Shown one piece after another: positions 10,290 through 20,696 of a stretch of DNA of 64,000 nt; within the stretch, counting starts at the first letter, position 1; the number at the start of each line of letters is the position of its first letter. The translations under genes and the position numbers were made by a program. Under the pieces are notes generated by a model. It was given only the letters and a program-made list of their open reading frames with translations, was not told the origin of the DNA and searched no databases. Origin of the DNA: Saccharomycopsis crataegensis (lineage: Eukaryota > Ascomycota > Saccharomycetes > Ascoideales > Saccharomycopsidaceae); the NCBI RefSeq assembly GCF_037102585.1, contig NW_027043838.1:620001-684000 (forward strand), read 5' to 3'.

Positions 10290-11258
10290 CTAATCAACTT
10301 GGTACTCCTCATTCATATCCAAGGCAACGATTGCACTTTCTTTAACCACGGTGTTTTTATCAGTGAGATGCTTCTTCAAGATAGGAATCACTTCGGAACT
10401 GTCAATATCCCCCAAGGCTTCAGCCGCTTCGTGTCTGACCATTGGAGCTTCGGATTCGTCATTCAACACCTTGATCAAGTCAGGAACCACCACTGGGTTA
10501 CAAATCTGGCCAAAAATATAAGCAATCTCGTGCTTGAAAAGGGCAGACTTATCGGCAAACCCGGTAGCAAGGGCCATACACGCCTCATCGTTACCAATGT
10601 CTCGCAACGTGAACATCGCACGGTACCGTTTGAACAATGGCACGTCTTGATCATTAAGAATTTTTTGTAATTCAGCCACAGAGTGCTTGTTGTCGATTGG
10701 CAATGGTGGGGCAGGGTCAATTGACGAGTACAACGACGATTCCAATTCTTCTTTTTGTTTTTGTTGTTCCTTTTGCCACTTGATCCGTTCAATTGCCAAT
10801 TCGCAAGTCTCTCTGATTTCCACTAATGGATCGTTCTTGAAGAATTCTGTCAACAAGTTCAAGCTATCTTCATCACCCAACGCACCCAACGCTTCAGCAG
10901 CCTCATGACGAACCATACATTGTTGATCAGTATCACTCAACACATCTCTCAAGTATTTTGTGGCGTGGAGGTTCTTGGTCTGCCCTAAAACATAAGCAAC
11001 TTCATGTTTGAGAAGCTCAGAGTTGTCCGCGAACGCTTGGTTGATGTAATCGATGGCGGTGTTGGCCCTTGCGACGTCATTGGTAAAACTTTCACCAATG
11101 GATTTCAATGTGAACAAAACACGGAAACGAGCAGCAAGAGATTCTTTACCATTCTGATTCACAAGAACATCTCTCAATTCTTCCAAATTTTCAACAACCT
11201 CGGTTACCGGTTCTTCTGGGGCATCCCAATCGATTTTCTCTACTTTATAGTTATTCAT
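10290..11258 (-). CDS. LIA1: Deoxyhypusine hydroxylase (HEAT-repeat di-iron enzyme)
   Basis: This enzyme completes hypusine formation on translation factor eIF5A by hydroxylating deoxyhypusine. It is built of two four-repeat HEAT lobes joined by a linker, and a di-iron centre is held by four His-Glu pairs. All four are visible in the 322 residues: His85-Glu86 ([10 protein letters not shown]), His118-Glu119 ([14 protein letters not shown]), His243-Glu244 ([10 protein letters not shown]) and His276-Glu277 ([10 protein letters not shown]). The charged linker (~160-190) is normal for the family. Leu codons avoid CTG entirely, suggesting high expression. About 210 bases upstream is a perfect palindrome with the Aft iron-regulator core on both strands, which is notable for an iron enzyme. 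Confidence 0.97.
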   Translation of the reverse strand: MNNYKVEKIDWDAPEEPVTEVVENLEELRDVLVNQNGKESLAARFRVLFTLKSIGESFTNDVARANTAIDYINQAFADNSELLKHEVAYVLGQTKNLHATKYLRDVLSDTDQQCMVRHEAAEALGALGDEDSLNLLTEFFKNDPLVEIRETCELAIERIKWQKEQQKQKEELESSLYSSIDPAPPLPIDNKHSVAELQKILNDQDVPLFKRYRAMFTLRDIGNDEACMALATGFADKSALFKHEIAYIFGQICNPVVVPDLIKVLNDESEAPMVRHEAAEALGDIDSSEVIPILKKHLTDKNTVVKESAIVALDMNEEYQVD

Positions 11259-11434
11259 ACTGGCGGTACTCTTCTAAATATTAAAACAGCAACAAAAAAC
11301 AATATAATTATAAAGACCTAAAGCAACAATGATAATAAACTAAACGTATAGCTAGATCCCAAAGGAAAGCCGGATATACTAAAGAAATCAATATTATTCT
11401 GATCTCGCTATCTGTACTTATTGTACTTATTGGT

Positions 11435-11465
<31 letters not shown>

Positions 11466-11471
11466 TCATCA

Positions 11472-11483
11472 GGGGTGCACCCC
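11472..11483. promoter_or_regulatory. Aft-core palindrome upstream of LIA1
   Basis: GGGGTGCACCCC is a perfect 12-bp palindrome with TGCACCC, the Aft1/Aft2 core, on each strand. It is 214 bases upstream of LIA1, which encodes an iron enzyme, and an Aft-type gene is present in this window. Binding is inferred. Confidence 0.45.
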
Positions 11484-12026
11484 ATGCATGAAAAAGTTGT
11501 TGCGAGCCCCGGATACATATATGAGAATATACCAGCATTATACATATGTATATAGATAGACAACACTACTACCAAGGACATGAAACACCAAGAACTTGCT
11601 CCTCCCCCCTCCTCTGAGGCTGATTTTATTCTCAAAGCTGCTCCTCATATTTTTCCGAACTTACTTTCCGTAATTTAAATATTTCACAATATAGTGGTCA
11701 TTAACCTATTCAACTAAACCCTCATCATGCGAGGTGTCTTCTCAAAAGACATGCATAATAATAAACGCTCATCATAAATATGCCTCCAAAATGACTTCAA
11801 ATTGCAAGTAGTATTTTTCAATCCACATTTAGAGAGATCCTTAACCTTTTTTTACTCTTCATGCTCGTACGTGTTTAACATAGTGGAAAACCAGTGAATA
11901 AAATTGACAACAACCATTATGGATAATATCAAATTTAATTGATGTTAACGTCTGTAAATATCGAATGTTACATAATAATAGAAGAAATAAATAAAATAAA
12001 ATAGAGTAATGCCTTCAAGAGAAAAG

Positions 12027-12114
<88 letters not shown>
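12027..12114. repeat. TAA trinucleotide microsatellite
   Basis: About 29 uninterrupted TAA units lie between LIA1 and SRO9. They are non-coding on the plus strand. Perfect tracts this long are usually length-polymorphic. Confidence 0.95.
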
Positions 12115-12116
<2 letters not shown>

Positions 12117-12788
12117 TAAATAAGCCATTTATTGAAATTCCATGGTTTGACATATGCTTTAGCCCATTTTTTCTCTGGCTGACAACTCTAAAAGTAAATG
12201 AAAGGATGTACCTTAATAATTTTTTTATTCTTTTATTCATTTTTTTTGTCCAAGATTTTTTTTAACAATAGAGACATAAAAAAATAGTATAAGGAGAACA
12301 AAAAATTATTAGAAAACCATGATCTTTGGTGAAGCGTTAATAGCAAAAGAGGGGAAACAATAACAAAACGACAACTCATAAATATTAAATATAAAGAAAC
12401 AACAAATCCACACAGTAGATAACAGACCTCACCAAGCAGAAATGGGATACAAAATAAAATAATTCTCAAAAATATTTGCGGAAAAGAAAATAAGTTAAAA
12501 GGTCATGCTTATCATAATTAAATGAAGAAATAAAAGAAAAAGGCTTATGTATGAACCTTGCCAACTGAAAATTGCGCCTCCGAGACAATATTCTTAACAA
12601 ATTTATGTCCTGTGTATCAATTTCTATTTCCGTGAACATACTTTGTGCCTAGCTTTGTGGACCATCAGGTTGCTAATGTTAGCGCCACTCTGTAGTTGAA
12701 TGGAAGATTATTTTTAATGGTTGAAAATTTTCTTCCATCAAATTTGCAAAAGTTTTCGTGGTTAAATTGAGGAACTTCACCTCTCTTG

Positions 12789-14585
12789 TTAAACTCCTTT
12801 GGATTCTACAGCGTTTTCTGATAAAATCCATCTCTCCCAATTCTGTTTCAACTTCACTTCGTCTCCATTCTCAATAAGTTCCAAGTCTGTGATAGCATCA
12901 ACGGCAGTACGTAAAATACTTAGACCTTCTTTTTCTTCCTCGTCAGAAAGATCCCTACTTTCTCTTATGATTAAGATCTTAAGTCTATGAAATTTCAAAA
13001 GCAGGCTAAGCTTAACACCACCAGTGGAAGGATTCATCAATTTTCTCAAATACAAATCTTTCAACAAATTATCTAAAGAAAAGTAATAAGTCAATTGTTT
13101 AATCACCACTGCCAATCTTGGGTCATAATTTGAAGGTTGTTGTGGCATTGTAGGGGCAAATTGTTGCTGGAACGTAGGCAGCATTACTTGCTGAGGATAT
13201 TGAGGAATAAACAACGCTTGGCCCATAGCGCCCGGGGGTATCATTCCATTGTTAAAGAACATTTTCTGAGGCTGATTTGGAATAAACTTGGGCAACTGGG
13301 CCTGTGGGCCAACACTAGAAGTCCTTCTGCTTGGAGAAGCACTGCTGCCTGCACTTTCTGTTTCATTAAAAGATCTATCCGAAGAATAACCAGTATTATT
13401 GTTTTGTTGCACAAACTTGTAATTAGGGTCAAACTGATTATTGTACTGAGCCCCAGAAAGTAGAGTACCAGAAATCATCGGGTTTCCAGTTGCAAAACCT
13501 AATGCAGCAGTGTTGGCATACATCGGGTTTATAAAAGGTACCTGGCCAAAATAAGGAGCACCTGGGAAGCCAAAGTTGTTCATTGGTGGGTACTGGCTTC
13601 TATATCCATCAGTTTTGTTTCCACTATAGTTAACATATCCATTATTCATACCATAGAAACTGGCGTCGTCATAGCCGCTATTTGAGCGCAGCTTATATCC
13701 ATTCCTATGTTTAAAACTATTACGGCCGTTCGAATGTTTTCCCTTCTTTTGATTGGAAGAACGCAACTCACCGGATATGTTACCTTCAGCTTCGAAATCA
13801 CTAATCGAACTTTCAGCTTTAAATGAGTCTTTTTGTTGAGCAGCACTCGAATCTTTGACATCAAGTTTGGCTAAATGCTCACCAACTTCACTGGTTGAAT
13901 CACTTTCTTTTGTCTCTCTATTGGAAACACCTGTAATTTTATCAACAACCTTGTTAGGTCTATTCTTTAGTTCATTAGTAGCTTCAGGTATTGTAGAGTG
14001 CTGTTTGGTTTTCATACCAGAGTGGCGGCTATGTTCCAATATATCATTTGATCTTTCATTATTATGATTGTGAGCATCCGCACCAGGGTTACCATCTGCA
14101 CCAGGGTTACCATCTGAATCATACTTAGCCGTAACTTTGGCCTTAGCCTTTTTCTTTTTAGATTTATTCTTGCTTTTCGATTTATTATTATTAAAGTTGG
14201 CATTTTTGTTATTTGATGTTGTCAACTCAATTTCGGCATCGGTGTAAGGAACCCATTTGTCAGTTCTAGAAAATTTGGCTTTGGATTGCTGGTTAGTGCT
14301 GGTGCTAGACAAATCGGCGTTTTCTTTGTTTGCAGAAGTAGAAGGTTTTGGATTTGGAGTAGACTTATCAAGCGATGATGGAGATGGGCTTGACTTTGTA
14401 TAGGAGATAGTTTGTTGACCTGAAATAAGGGCAGCAGCTGTAGACTTTCTCAGAGACCATGGATTAACTTGGGGCACTGGAGCTGGAAGCAAAACAGAAT
14501 GATTCGAAGTTAGTTGGGTTGGAATTGAATCAATGTGTTGCTTGCCAGTCGGATCAGTGGAGGCGCTGTTTGTGGAGCCCGTCAT
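12789..14585 (-). CDS. SRO9: La-motif RNA-binding protein (Sro9/Slf1, LARP1-like)
   Basis: The product has 598 residues from ATG 14585; the frame is open seven codons further but without an ATG. The first ~480 residues are low complexity: Ser/Thr/Lys-rich, then Asn/Gly/Tyr-rich and Pro/Gln-rich. The C-terminal ~100 residues hold the La motif: IKQLTYYFSLDNLLKDLYLRKLM, GGVKLSLLLKFHR and the helical end. Sro9 binds mRNA on polysomes and influences translation and actin-linked processes. WVPYTDAEIEL near residue 120 recalls the WxxM/L patches of Sro9/Slf1. The single CTG in the La motif falls at a position normally Leu. A near-duplicate block (ADGNPGADG) encodes a short Asn-Pro-Gly-Ala-Asp repeat near residue 170. 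Confidence 0.88.
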   Translation of the reverse strand: MTGSTNSASTDPTGKQHIDSIPTQLTSNHSVLLPAPVPQVNPWSLRKSTAAALISGQQTISYTKSSPSPSSLDKSTPNPKPSTSANKENADLSSTSTNQQSKAKFSRTDKWVPYTDAEIELTTSNNKNANFNNNKSKSKNKSKKKKAKAKVTAKYDSDGNPGADGNPGADAHNHNNERSNDILEHSRHSGMKTKQHSTIPEATNELKNRPNKVVDKITGVSNRETKESDSTSEVGEHLAKLDVKDSSAAQQKDSFKAESSISDFEAEGNISGELRSSNQKKGKHSNGRNSFKHRNGYKLRSNSGYDDASFYGMNNGYVNYSGNKTDGYRSQYPPMNNFGFPGAPYFGQVPFINPMYANTAALGFATGNPMISGTLLSGAQYNNQFDPNYKFVQQNNNTGYSSDRSFNETESAGSSASPSRRTSSVGPQAQLPKFIPNQPQKMFFNNGMIPPGAMGQALFIPQYPQQVMLPTFQQQFAPTMPQQPSNYDPRLAVVIKQLTYYFSLDNLLKDLYLRKLMNPSTGGVKLSLLLKFHRLKILIIRESRDLSDEEEKEGLSILRTAVDAITDLELIENGDEVKLKQNWERWILSENAVESKGV

Positions 14586-15609
14586 TTTTGGATTACTTTT
14601 TAACAATTAGTTTTGGTGGAGACGATTGGAAAACAAAAACACAATAAAGTAGAAAAAGAAAGAGAAAGGAAGCGAAAAATAAATATTAAAAAAAAGGAGA
14701 ACAACAATAAATTGAAGACACCTTTTGTAGTTTTGGTTTGGACAGCAGACTTTCCTTCCAGCGTGCGTTCTGATGATTTAGCAACGACTATAAGATGCTG
14801 TTGTTCAGAAATCCCTTAATTGTATTTTAAATGGCCAGTGAATAAAATAATAAGTGACAACCAAGGGAAAAATGAGAAAAGTTTTTATATTTTCCAAAGA
14901 TGGAGGTGAAATAATTGATGGATGAGCAACAATTCGCCTTTCTGAACAATTTTGGGAAGCAGTAGAAAAAAAAGAACACCGCCCTTCAAACGTGCAACAC
15001 AAAAGGAAAAGTTGGGAATCAGAGTTACTGAAAATAAAAGTTGACACAAATTGATCTTATGCAATATGACAAGTGGTAAACAAAATGAAAAAAAAAAAAG
15101 TTAAAAAAAAGTTCCAACAATTATGCTATCCTTTTCTTTTACTTTCTCCCAATTTCCTCAGAAATATTAATAAGAGAGATGTGTGGAATGGAACAAGGAA
15201 AAGTTCAGGTGGTTATTTGTTTATCTGGTGGAATGGGTTTTGTTCGAAAGTAAGGAAATCAATCAATTCAATCCGACCATTGGGGAAAAAACCACAGAAT
15301 GCCACTCCCCGAAAGTCACAGGGAACAGGCCCTACTATTAGGAGATTTCCGAGGCCCTCGGTGCCAATGATTCGGTTGATGTGTGTATATGCAATATAAT
15401 GTATCTATAGTGTGACCTGATTCAGCTCGGGTTACGCAGCGCTGATGATCGAGGCCCCGTTGATGCTTGTTAAGGCTTTATTAGTAACAACGATACATCA
15501 CAGATTCATATGAATTCTATTGTGTTGCTACTCAGAGTTTGCTGAAAAAGTTGAGAGAATACAGGAGACATAGAGATATATACTGACAATTCAATAATCT
15601 CACTCCAAA
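14586..15609. other. Divergent SRO9/GPI12 intergenic region
   Basis: This is 1.0 kb between divergent starts. The SRO9 side is A-rich. Around 15290-15480 the composition is more GC-rich and includes the inverted repeat CCGAGG-C-CCTCGG at 15349-15361 and a second GAGGCCC about 100 bases on. I see no supported gene. Confidence 0.5.
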
Positions 15610-16509
15610 ATGTCAATACTATGTGTGGTTCCAAAGAAGCTCATCAAATGCTTTATGATGCTCAATGCCATATGGATCATCTTGTCAACAGTTATCCCAA
15701 ACTTATCGAAAAATGACCTCTTCAAGGCCCAGATTCCTTCCGAAACTCTAAACCGGAACCAATTGATAAACTCCAACATATATTATGTCATTGCCCACCC
15801 TGATGATGAAGTGATGTTTTTTGCTCCTTCGATTATCGAACTTGGTAAGAAGAAACACAACAACACACTAGGTTTAATCTGTTTTAGTAACGGAAATGCT
15901 GATGGCCTAGGTGAAGTCAGGGCTAGCGAATTGGTAGAAAGTGCGAGAATTTTTGGCATTGATGAAAGTAATGTGCATCAGATTATTGATGAAGAAAATT
16001 TCATGGACTCGATGAATACTACCTGGGAAAGTTCAAAAATAAGTAAAAAATTAAGCAAAATCATTACCAAAGATCCAAACGCCGCGATAAATTTAATTAC
16101 TTTTGATGAAGCTGGTGTATCTGACCATCCAAATCATAAATCCTTGTATTATGGCTGCAAAGAATATTTGGAGTCGTCTGGATCATCGGCAAACCTCTTT
16201 AAACTCAATTCCTTGAGTTTTTTCGAAAAATACTCATTTACTCTCGTTACCAGTAAAATCTTGATTGCTAAATATTTCAAGGTTTTGCAAAATATTCTAG
16301 AAAAATCTGATTTTGTGATCCCTATAGCTTTACTGGATGACAAATCCTCCTCTCCTGAAGTCCTTAGATTCTTTTCAGACTTGCCTAGTGCAATTTTGAC
16401 TGTAGGGGCTATGTCATTTGCACATGCTTCTCAGATGGTTTGGTTTAGATGGGGGTGGTTGTTGTTTAGCAGGTTTGGTAATTTTAACGAATTGATCAAG
16501 GTCCAATAA
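15610..16509 (+). CDS. GPI12: N-acetylglucosaminyl-phosphatidylinositol de-N-acetylase
   Basis: Gpi12 (PIG-L family) removes the acetyl group from GlcNAc-PI, the second step of GPI-anchor synthesis, at the cytosolic face of the ER. The product has 299 residues, near the S. cerevisiae 304. One N-terminal hydrophobic helix (~14-30, MMLNAIWIILSTVIP) anchors it. The zinc-binding AHPDDE motif is at 62-67 (His63, Asp65-Asp66-Glu67), and the second metal site is in TFDEAGVSDHPNHKSLYYG, where both His residues are kept. The C-terminal MVWFRWGWLLFSRF is the conserved end motif of yeast Gpi12. It appears intact and intronless. Confidence 0.95.
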   Translation: MSILCVVPKKLIKCFMMLNAIWIILSTVIPNLSKNDLFKAQIPSETLNRNQLINSNIYYVIAHPDDEVMFFAPSIIELGKKKHNNTLGLICFSNGNADGLGEVRASELVESARIFGIDESNVHQIIDEENFMDSMNTTWESSKISKKLSKIITKDPNAAINLITFDEAGVSDHPNHKSLYYGCKEYLESSGSSANLFKLNSLSFFEKYSFTLVTSKILIAKYFKVLQNILEKSDFVIPIALLDDKSSSPEVLRFFSDLPSAILTVGAMSFAHASQMVWFRWGWLLFSRFGNFNELIKVQ

Positions 16510-16696
16510 TCTACACATCCCCTTCACCCTTTATTTTCCCCTTCGCTCTCTACTTTATGAATTGCATTTAGAATATTAAAGTGTTTAAATTTTATACAGA
16601 ACAAAGCATTAGCTCAAAGAATTAAATGAGTTTCCTTTATATATATCTTTTTATTCAGAACATTGACATAACATTATCTTTAGTATATTCGACCTT

Positions 16697-18826
16697 TCAA
16701 AAAATACCAAAAAAGCTCTCATCATCCTCTTCATCATATTGTTTGGAAATATTCTTTCTTTGCTCAATTATTTGACTACTCAATTGAACGTATTTTTCTT
16801 CGAGAATTTGGAAGAAAATTTGCCCATGTGGTTTATAAAAGTATAATAACTTAAGAATTTCAACGTTGCAAAGACTTCTCTTGCCGAGTTTTTCTTTCAA
16901 TGAATCAACGAGATTATTGCTCTCAGTTGACAATTTTTGATATCCAATTTCTTTCTTCAAAGAATTGAGATTCTGCTGTGAAACAGTATACATAAACACC
17001 GGCCCATTATTTTCTCTAAAATCTTTGATGATTTGCTTGTTGATGATGGAAATATTATTAGGTTCACTATTAACGTCCTTGCTAATGGCTTCTAAATTTG
17101 AAAGCTCTCCCATCATAGAGACATTCAAAATATTTATCCAGTAGTTAAAGTATAATGAACAAAGAATTTTATCATCCAGTCTACTGAGATACGCATTATA
17201 AAAAATTGGCAACTCTTTAATCATTTGATCTAATCTTCCACTTTGTTTCAATTGACGGAACCTCATATTCAAAATTCTGGTCGTAGGAGAGTTTCCATTA
17301 GTGGTAGCCAAATAGCTGTTGAAGATGTTATCTAACAAAACCGCTCTCTCTTGAGAGATTTTATCCAAAAATTCGTCCACATTGTCGATAGCAGATTCCT
17401 CATCTCCGAACAAATCAGCATTGTCCTTAAGCGATGCTTCACTTGGGAGTTTAGTATTGTAGTCAGCCCACTTGAAACAAATTTCCCAAATACTACCAAC
17501 AGCAGGTTTGCCAGAAACCTTGACATCATGAAAATTGTATTTTGTGTCAAATTCTGACAAGTATGCAATGGCTTCCAAATATTCACTATTAAAAGAAAAA
17601 GCGGTAACGACAGCTTTCAAAATCTCTATATCAGGGTAGAGAGGATCATCTTTAGAAAGATTGACCAATTCTGATTTGTCTTCTATGCCAGGGGCGACAC
17701 CCCAAATCAGCTTAAGTTGATTTCTCAACAAATCGATACTGCCATTATACCCTAAGGCTAAAATCAAATTGGTGTGGGTTTCTAAATTTGGTACTAGTCT
17801 TCCCGATTCCAGTAAAGTCGTAAACTCTTGAAGTAATCTAGGAAGGTTTATTTCAAATGGTAATTTCCCTTTCCAGTTTTGGTAGCCAGCTGGTATGGCT
17901 CCAGATTTTGGAAATCTCGAATTCTTATATTGCCAAAATTTTGGTGATGCACATACAAGTGTCTTGAATTTCAAGTTCCAGAACCCAGTATCAATAATAA
18001 CTTTATCGTCATCAATAGGAAACTTTTTCTCTATGGCCTTGATAATACGGTAAGCTTTGTCGGGTTTATCGTTAGCAAGTTCCATTTTCAAAATCTGCTC
18101 ATAGTCTGCGATGGTCAATTGTTCATTAAACTTTGGGTCAGAGTTGAAAATCCCAAAGAAATCTCTGGTTAATCTCAAGCATTTATTTTCCATTTCCTTA
18201 ACAAATTGTAAGTCTTTTTTTATCTGTAAATTCTGGGAAACCAAAGCGTTAACTGAAGCATTTCCATCTTCTATTGATGATGCCCCGGTAGTAACATTTT
18301 TAGTGCTAGCAATATTAATACCTGATTTATTCAAGTTATAAAGCTTTCTTAACTCTGAAGCTCTTTTCAGATAATATTTTTGACATTCAAGGGTTTTAAC
18401 CAAAATCAATCTGAAATTTTCATAAGTCATAGCCCTCACAACCGCTGCCTGATTACCAGGTTCCACCAACTCACCGAAAAGCCTCAAAGTTGAAATATTC
18501 CCATGGTCAGATTTATGATCCATATTAGAGTTGATCACCTCCGTTATACGTTTTTCAAGTTTATTGGCAGACTTCTTGATATAATACTCTCTTCTCCAAG
18601 CACGTCTGATCTGTTTAGTGCTCTTATTGAGAATCTTATCCACTTTTTTGTCAGTTTGAAGGGGTTGTATGGTCTTGGAAAGTTCATTATTGATAATAGG
18701 GTTAACTGAGCTAGCAGAGGTTATGGGAGTAGCTGTGTTTGAAGTGGGTATTTTAGAAGTTGAAGTGAAAGATCTACTTGCCAATAGCTGGAGGCATTTG
18801 GCTTTGCCGGTATTTCTCAAAAGCAT
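16697..18826 (-). CDS. Mitochondrial protein, probable PPR/helical-repeat RNA factor
   Basis: The product has 709 residues and I do not recognise it with certainty. It begins MLLRNTGKAKCLQLLASRSFTS, a clear mitochondrial presequence (no acidic residues, Arg and Ser rich). A basic segment (~65-100, RRAWRREYYIKKSANKLEKR) follows, then several hundred residues of amphipathic helices, including LETHTNLILALGYNGSIDLLR plus LIWGV, similar in rhythm to the helical hairpins of yeast mitochondrial mRNA-specific factors (Aep2/Atp13, Pet309, Rmd9 groups). The acidic tail ends EDDESFFGIF. Such proteins stabilise or activate translation of single mitochondrial mRNAs; the target cannot be told from sequence. 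It could instead be a fast-evolving mitoribosome-associated protein. Confidence 0.55.
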   Translation of the reverse strand: MLLRNTGKAKCLQLLASRSFTSTSKIPTSNTATPITSASSVNPIINNELSKTIQPLQTDKKVDKILNKSTKQIRRAWRREYYIKKSANKLEKRITEVINSNMDHKSDHGNISTLRLFGELVEPGNQAAVVRAMTYENFRLILVKTLECQKYYLKRASELRKLYNLNKSGINIASTKNVTTGASSIEDGNASVNALVSQNLQIKKDLQFVKEMENKCLRLTRDFFGIFNSDPKFNEQLTIADYEQILKMELANDKPDKAYRIIKAIEKKFPIDDDKVIIDTGFWNLKFKTLVCASPKFWQYKNSRFPKSGAIPAGYQNWKGKLPFEINLPRLLQEFTTLLESGRLVPNLETHTNLILALGYNGSIDLLRNQLKLIWGVAPGIEDKSELVNLSKDDPLYPDIEILKAVVTAFSFNSEYLEAIAYLSEFDTKYNFHDVKVSGKPAVGSIWEICFKWADYNTKLPSEASLKDNADLFGDEESAIDNVDEFLDKISQERAVLLDNIFNSYLATTNGNSPTTRILNMRFRQLKQSGRLDQMIKELPIFYNAYLSRLDDKILCSLYFNYWINILNVSMMGELSNLEAISKDVNSEPNNISIINKQIIKDFRENNGPVFMYTVSQQNLNSLKKEIGYQKLSTESNNLVDSLKEKLGKRSLCNVEILKLLYFYKPHGQIFFQILEEKYVQLSSQIIEQRKNISKQYDEEDDESFFGIF

Positions 18827-19348
18827 AGTGAATGAGAAGGTGACTGTTTCGAAATATGATGATTTCTATAGTACAGAAAGAGATCTGCAATTCACGCTTC
18901 TAACAAAAACTGGAGACAAATGGAAGGATATGATTGATAATTATTGATTGAGACCAATAGTCGTTAGGTTTAGCACCCCCAATGAGATTTTTCAACATTT
19001 TTTCCACCAATGAATTGCCATGAGAGAGTGCGACCGGGTAGTGTTACCGGGTCCACCAGTCTGGTAAATAGCATGGACTGCTAATAAACTATCCTCCTAT
19101 TATCATTGACTCATCTAGTATTCCTTTTCTGGTTGATGACTGAGCTGTTGATTTGTAATTTTCCATAATATAATGATATATTAACATCTACCGTAAGCCG
19201 CAAAGATTCGGAATTTTTTGATCTACGGTAACTAAAACAAAAAAACTTCAGGAACAAAAAAAAAATCTACTAGATAATAATACAAAAACGAGTAAAATAT
19301 TATAATATTAATTAATGTACACCATCAGCCACCTAAATAAATACCCAC
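18827..19348. other. Upstream region of the mitochondrial protein gene / RRP7 downstream
   Basis: This lies between two minus-strand genes. There is a short, more GC-rich patch near 19025-19080 containing an ACCGGG direct repeat, then AT-rich RRP7 3' sequence. I see no gene. Confidence 0.5.
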
Positions 19349-20299
19349 TCAGTAAGGTCTGAATCTCTTTCTCTCCTTCAAAGACTTAATTCTTGCCTGA
19401 TCTTCTCTGAATTTCATCAATAATTGGTTCATTTCTTGCTTCTTTCTCTCTCTTATTTGGAATCTGTAGAAATCTTGTCTCTGCTTCTTCGAACTCTTCT
19501 TCGATAAGTCATTACTTAATCCTTGATTATTCATCAACTTCAACCTATTAGTCTTACCCATAATGGCTGCCTTAGTTTTTCTATGTCTATTAACCACAAG
19601 CTGGAACCCATCATCATCGATAATTTTCCCGGCATTTTGAATCTCTTCCTCTTCTTCCGCTTCCTTTTTGTTGAAGTTGCTGATGGACACATTGATATGA
19701 TGTTTTAATTGGTCTACATCACAAATTTTACTCTTTAAACTATTGAAAATTCGTGTGGAGCTTTCTTCTGAATTTGGCCCTTCAAGAATAGGAAAACTTG
19801 ATAATGAATTTGATTTGGAAAGCTTCTTAACGTTACTCATAAACAATTTAAGCGAGCTCTTGTCAACAAATGTGACCAACCCAGTGTTGAATGGCAATCT
19901 CTTATCACTTGCCGAGTCCTCAACCCTTTCACTATTGGCTTGATCGTAATACTCGCCGGTCAATTTATTCAAATCAATATCTGTTTTATGTTGTAAGCGA
20001 TTATTGACGATGTCGCACTCTTGGATTAACGATGCATCAGAAATCTGTCTGAAAAAGTTTCTCAAGGACTTCAAATCGTCAATACAATTGGGCAAATTGA
20101 TCACAAATATGCTTTTGTCATTTATATCTTTTTCCTGGCTGGAGCCACTATTGGCCTTCAGTTGATGCTGTTTGAAATATACATAATGGACAACTTCCTT
20201 CTCGTCGTGTAGCTTCTTGGAAATCAATAAGGGTGAAGTAGAGATTCTAACAGGGAGTATTTTGAACCCTTTTATTTCGTCTCTTTTTAAAAAACCCAT
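19349..20299 (-). CDS. RRP7: Ribosomal RNA processing protein Rrp7
   Basis: Rrp7 is a nucleolar factor of the small-subunit processome (UTP-C module with CK2), needed for 18S rRNA maturation. The product has 316 residues (S. cerevisiae 297). HYVYFKQHQ leads into an RRM-like fold starting SIFVINLP (~65). The C-terminal Rrp7 domain is diagnostic: DDDGFQLVV, then QRQDFYRFQIRERKKQEMNQ and the terminus SLKERKRFRPY, nearly identical to the family end. Between them is an acidic coiled segment (EEEEEI). RRP7 is divergent from STE50 across a 397-base spacer that contains a T23 tract, the kind of A/T element found ahead of ribosome-biogenesis genes. Confidence 0.95.
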   Translation of the reverse strand: MGFLKRDEIKGFKILPVRISTSPLLISKKLHDEKEVVHYVYFKQHQLKANSGSSQEKDINDKSIFVINLPNCIDDLKSLRNFFRQISDASLIQECDIVNNRLQHKTDIDLNKLTGEYYDQANSERVEDSASDKRLPFNTGLVTFVDKSSLKLFMSNVKKLSKSNSLSSFPILEGPNSEESSTRIFNSLKSKICDVDQLKHHINVSISNFNKKEAEEEEEIQNAGKIIDDDGFQLVVNRHRKTKAAIMGKTNRLKLMNNQGLSNDLSKKSSKKQRQDFYRFQIRERKKQEMNQLLMKFREDQARIKSLKERKRFRPY

Positions 20300-20374
20300 G
20301 TGGTCGAATATATTGCAGGTTTTAATTCTTTATTTCGAAGGTGACTGCTGTACCAGGACAAAACGGCTTCAATC

Positions 20375-20407
<33 letters not shown>

Positions 20408-20696
20408 CCCTCTTCCTGCAAAGTGCGTCTAGCGATTCTTCAGAAAGCTCTTTATTTATTAACACATCGTTAAATTCTAGGGGAAAAAAACGCTTCTTCA
20501 AACTCGATCTGACCGTTTTAATTATCCATATACACATACTTGGAGTCTCCTTCAAAAGAAGAAAATAAAAAAAAAATTGCACCCTGTTCCGTAGGGTTCC
20601 AACCGGTTTGTTTGCCTCTACATCTCAATTCACCCTCCCTTCTTCCTTCTATTACATATCGCTGGTAAGATTTGATAGCATACATACATCATCAGC
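20300..20696. other. Divergent RRP7/STE50 promoter region
   Basis: It contains a T23-type homopolymer directly after CAAA (about 20377-20407), a likely nucleosome-free element, and a lone TGCACCC at 20578-20584, the Aft core, 113 bases upstream of STE50. A single 7-bp match may be chance. No gene. Confidence 0.5.

Larger units (their letters stand above)
11259..12788. other. LIA1 upstream / SRO9 downstream intergenic region
   Basis: This is 1.5 kb without a supported gene; both neighbours are on the minus strand. It holds an A24 tract at about 11434-11458, the GGGGTGCACCCC palindrome at 11472-11483, a TAA microsatellite at 12027-12114, and the A-rich SRO9 3' region. A long Leu-only frame on the minus strand is just the microsatellite read backwards. 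Confidence 0.6.

Noticed and set aside
11968-12240. Minus-strand frame with a long poly-Leu core
   Set aside because: It is the TAA microsatellite read as TTA codons; no other protein-like content.
20578-20584. Aft-core TGCACCC upstream of STE50
   Set aside because: A single 7-mer without a palindrome or iron-related gene; chance match likely.
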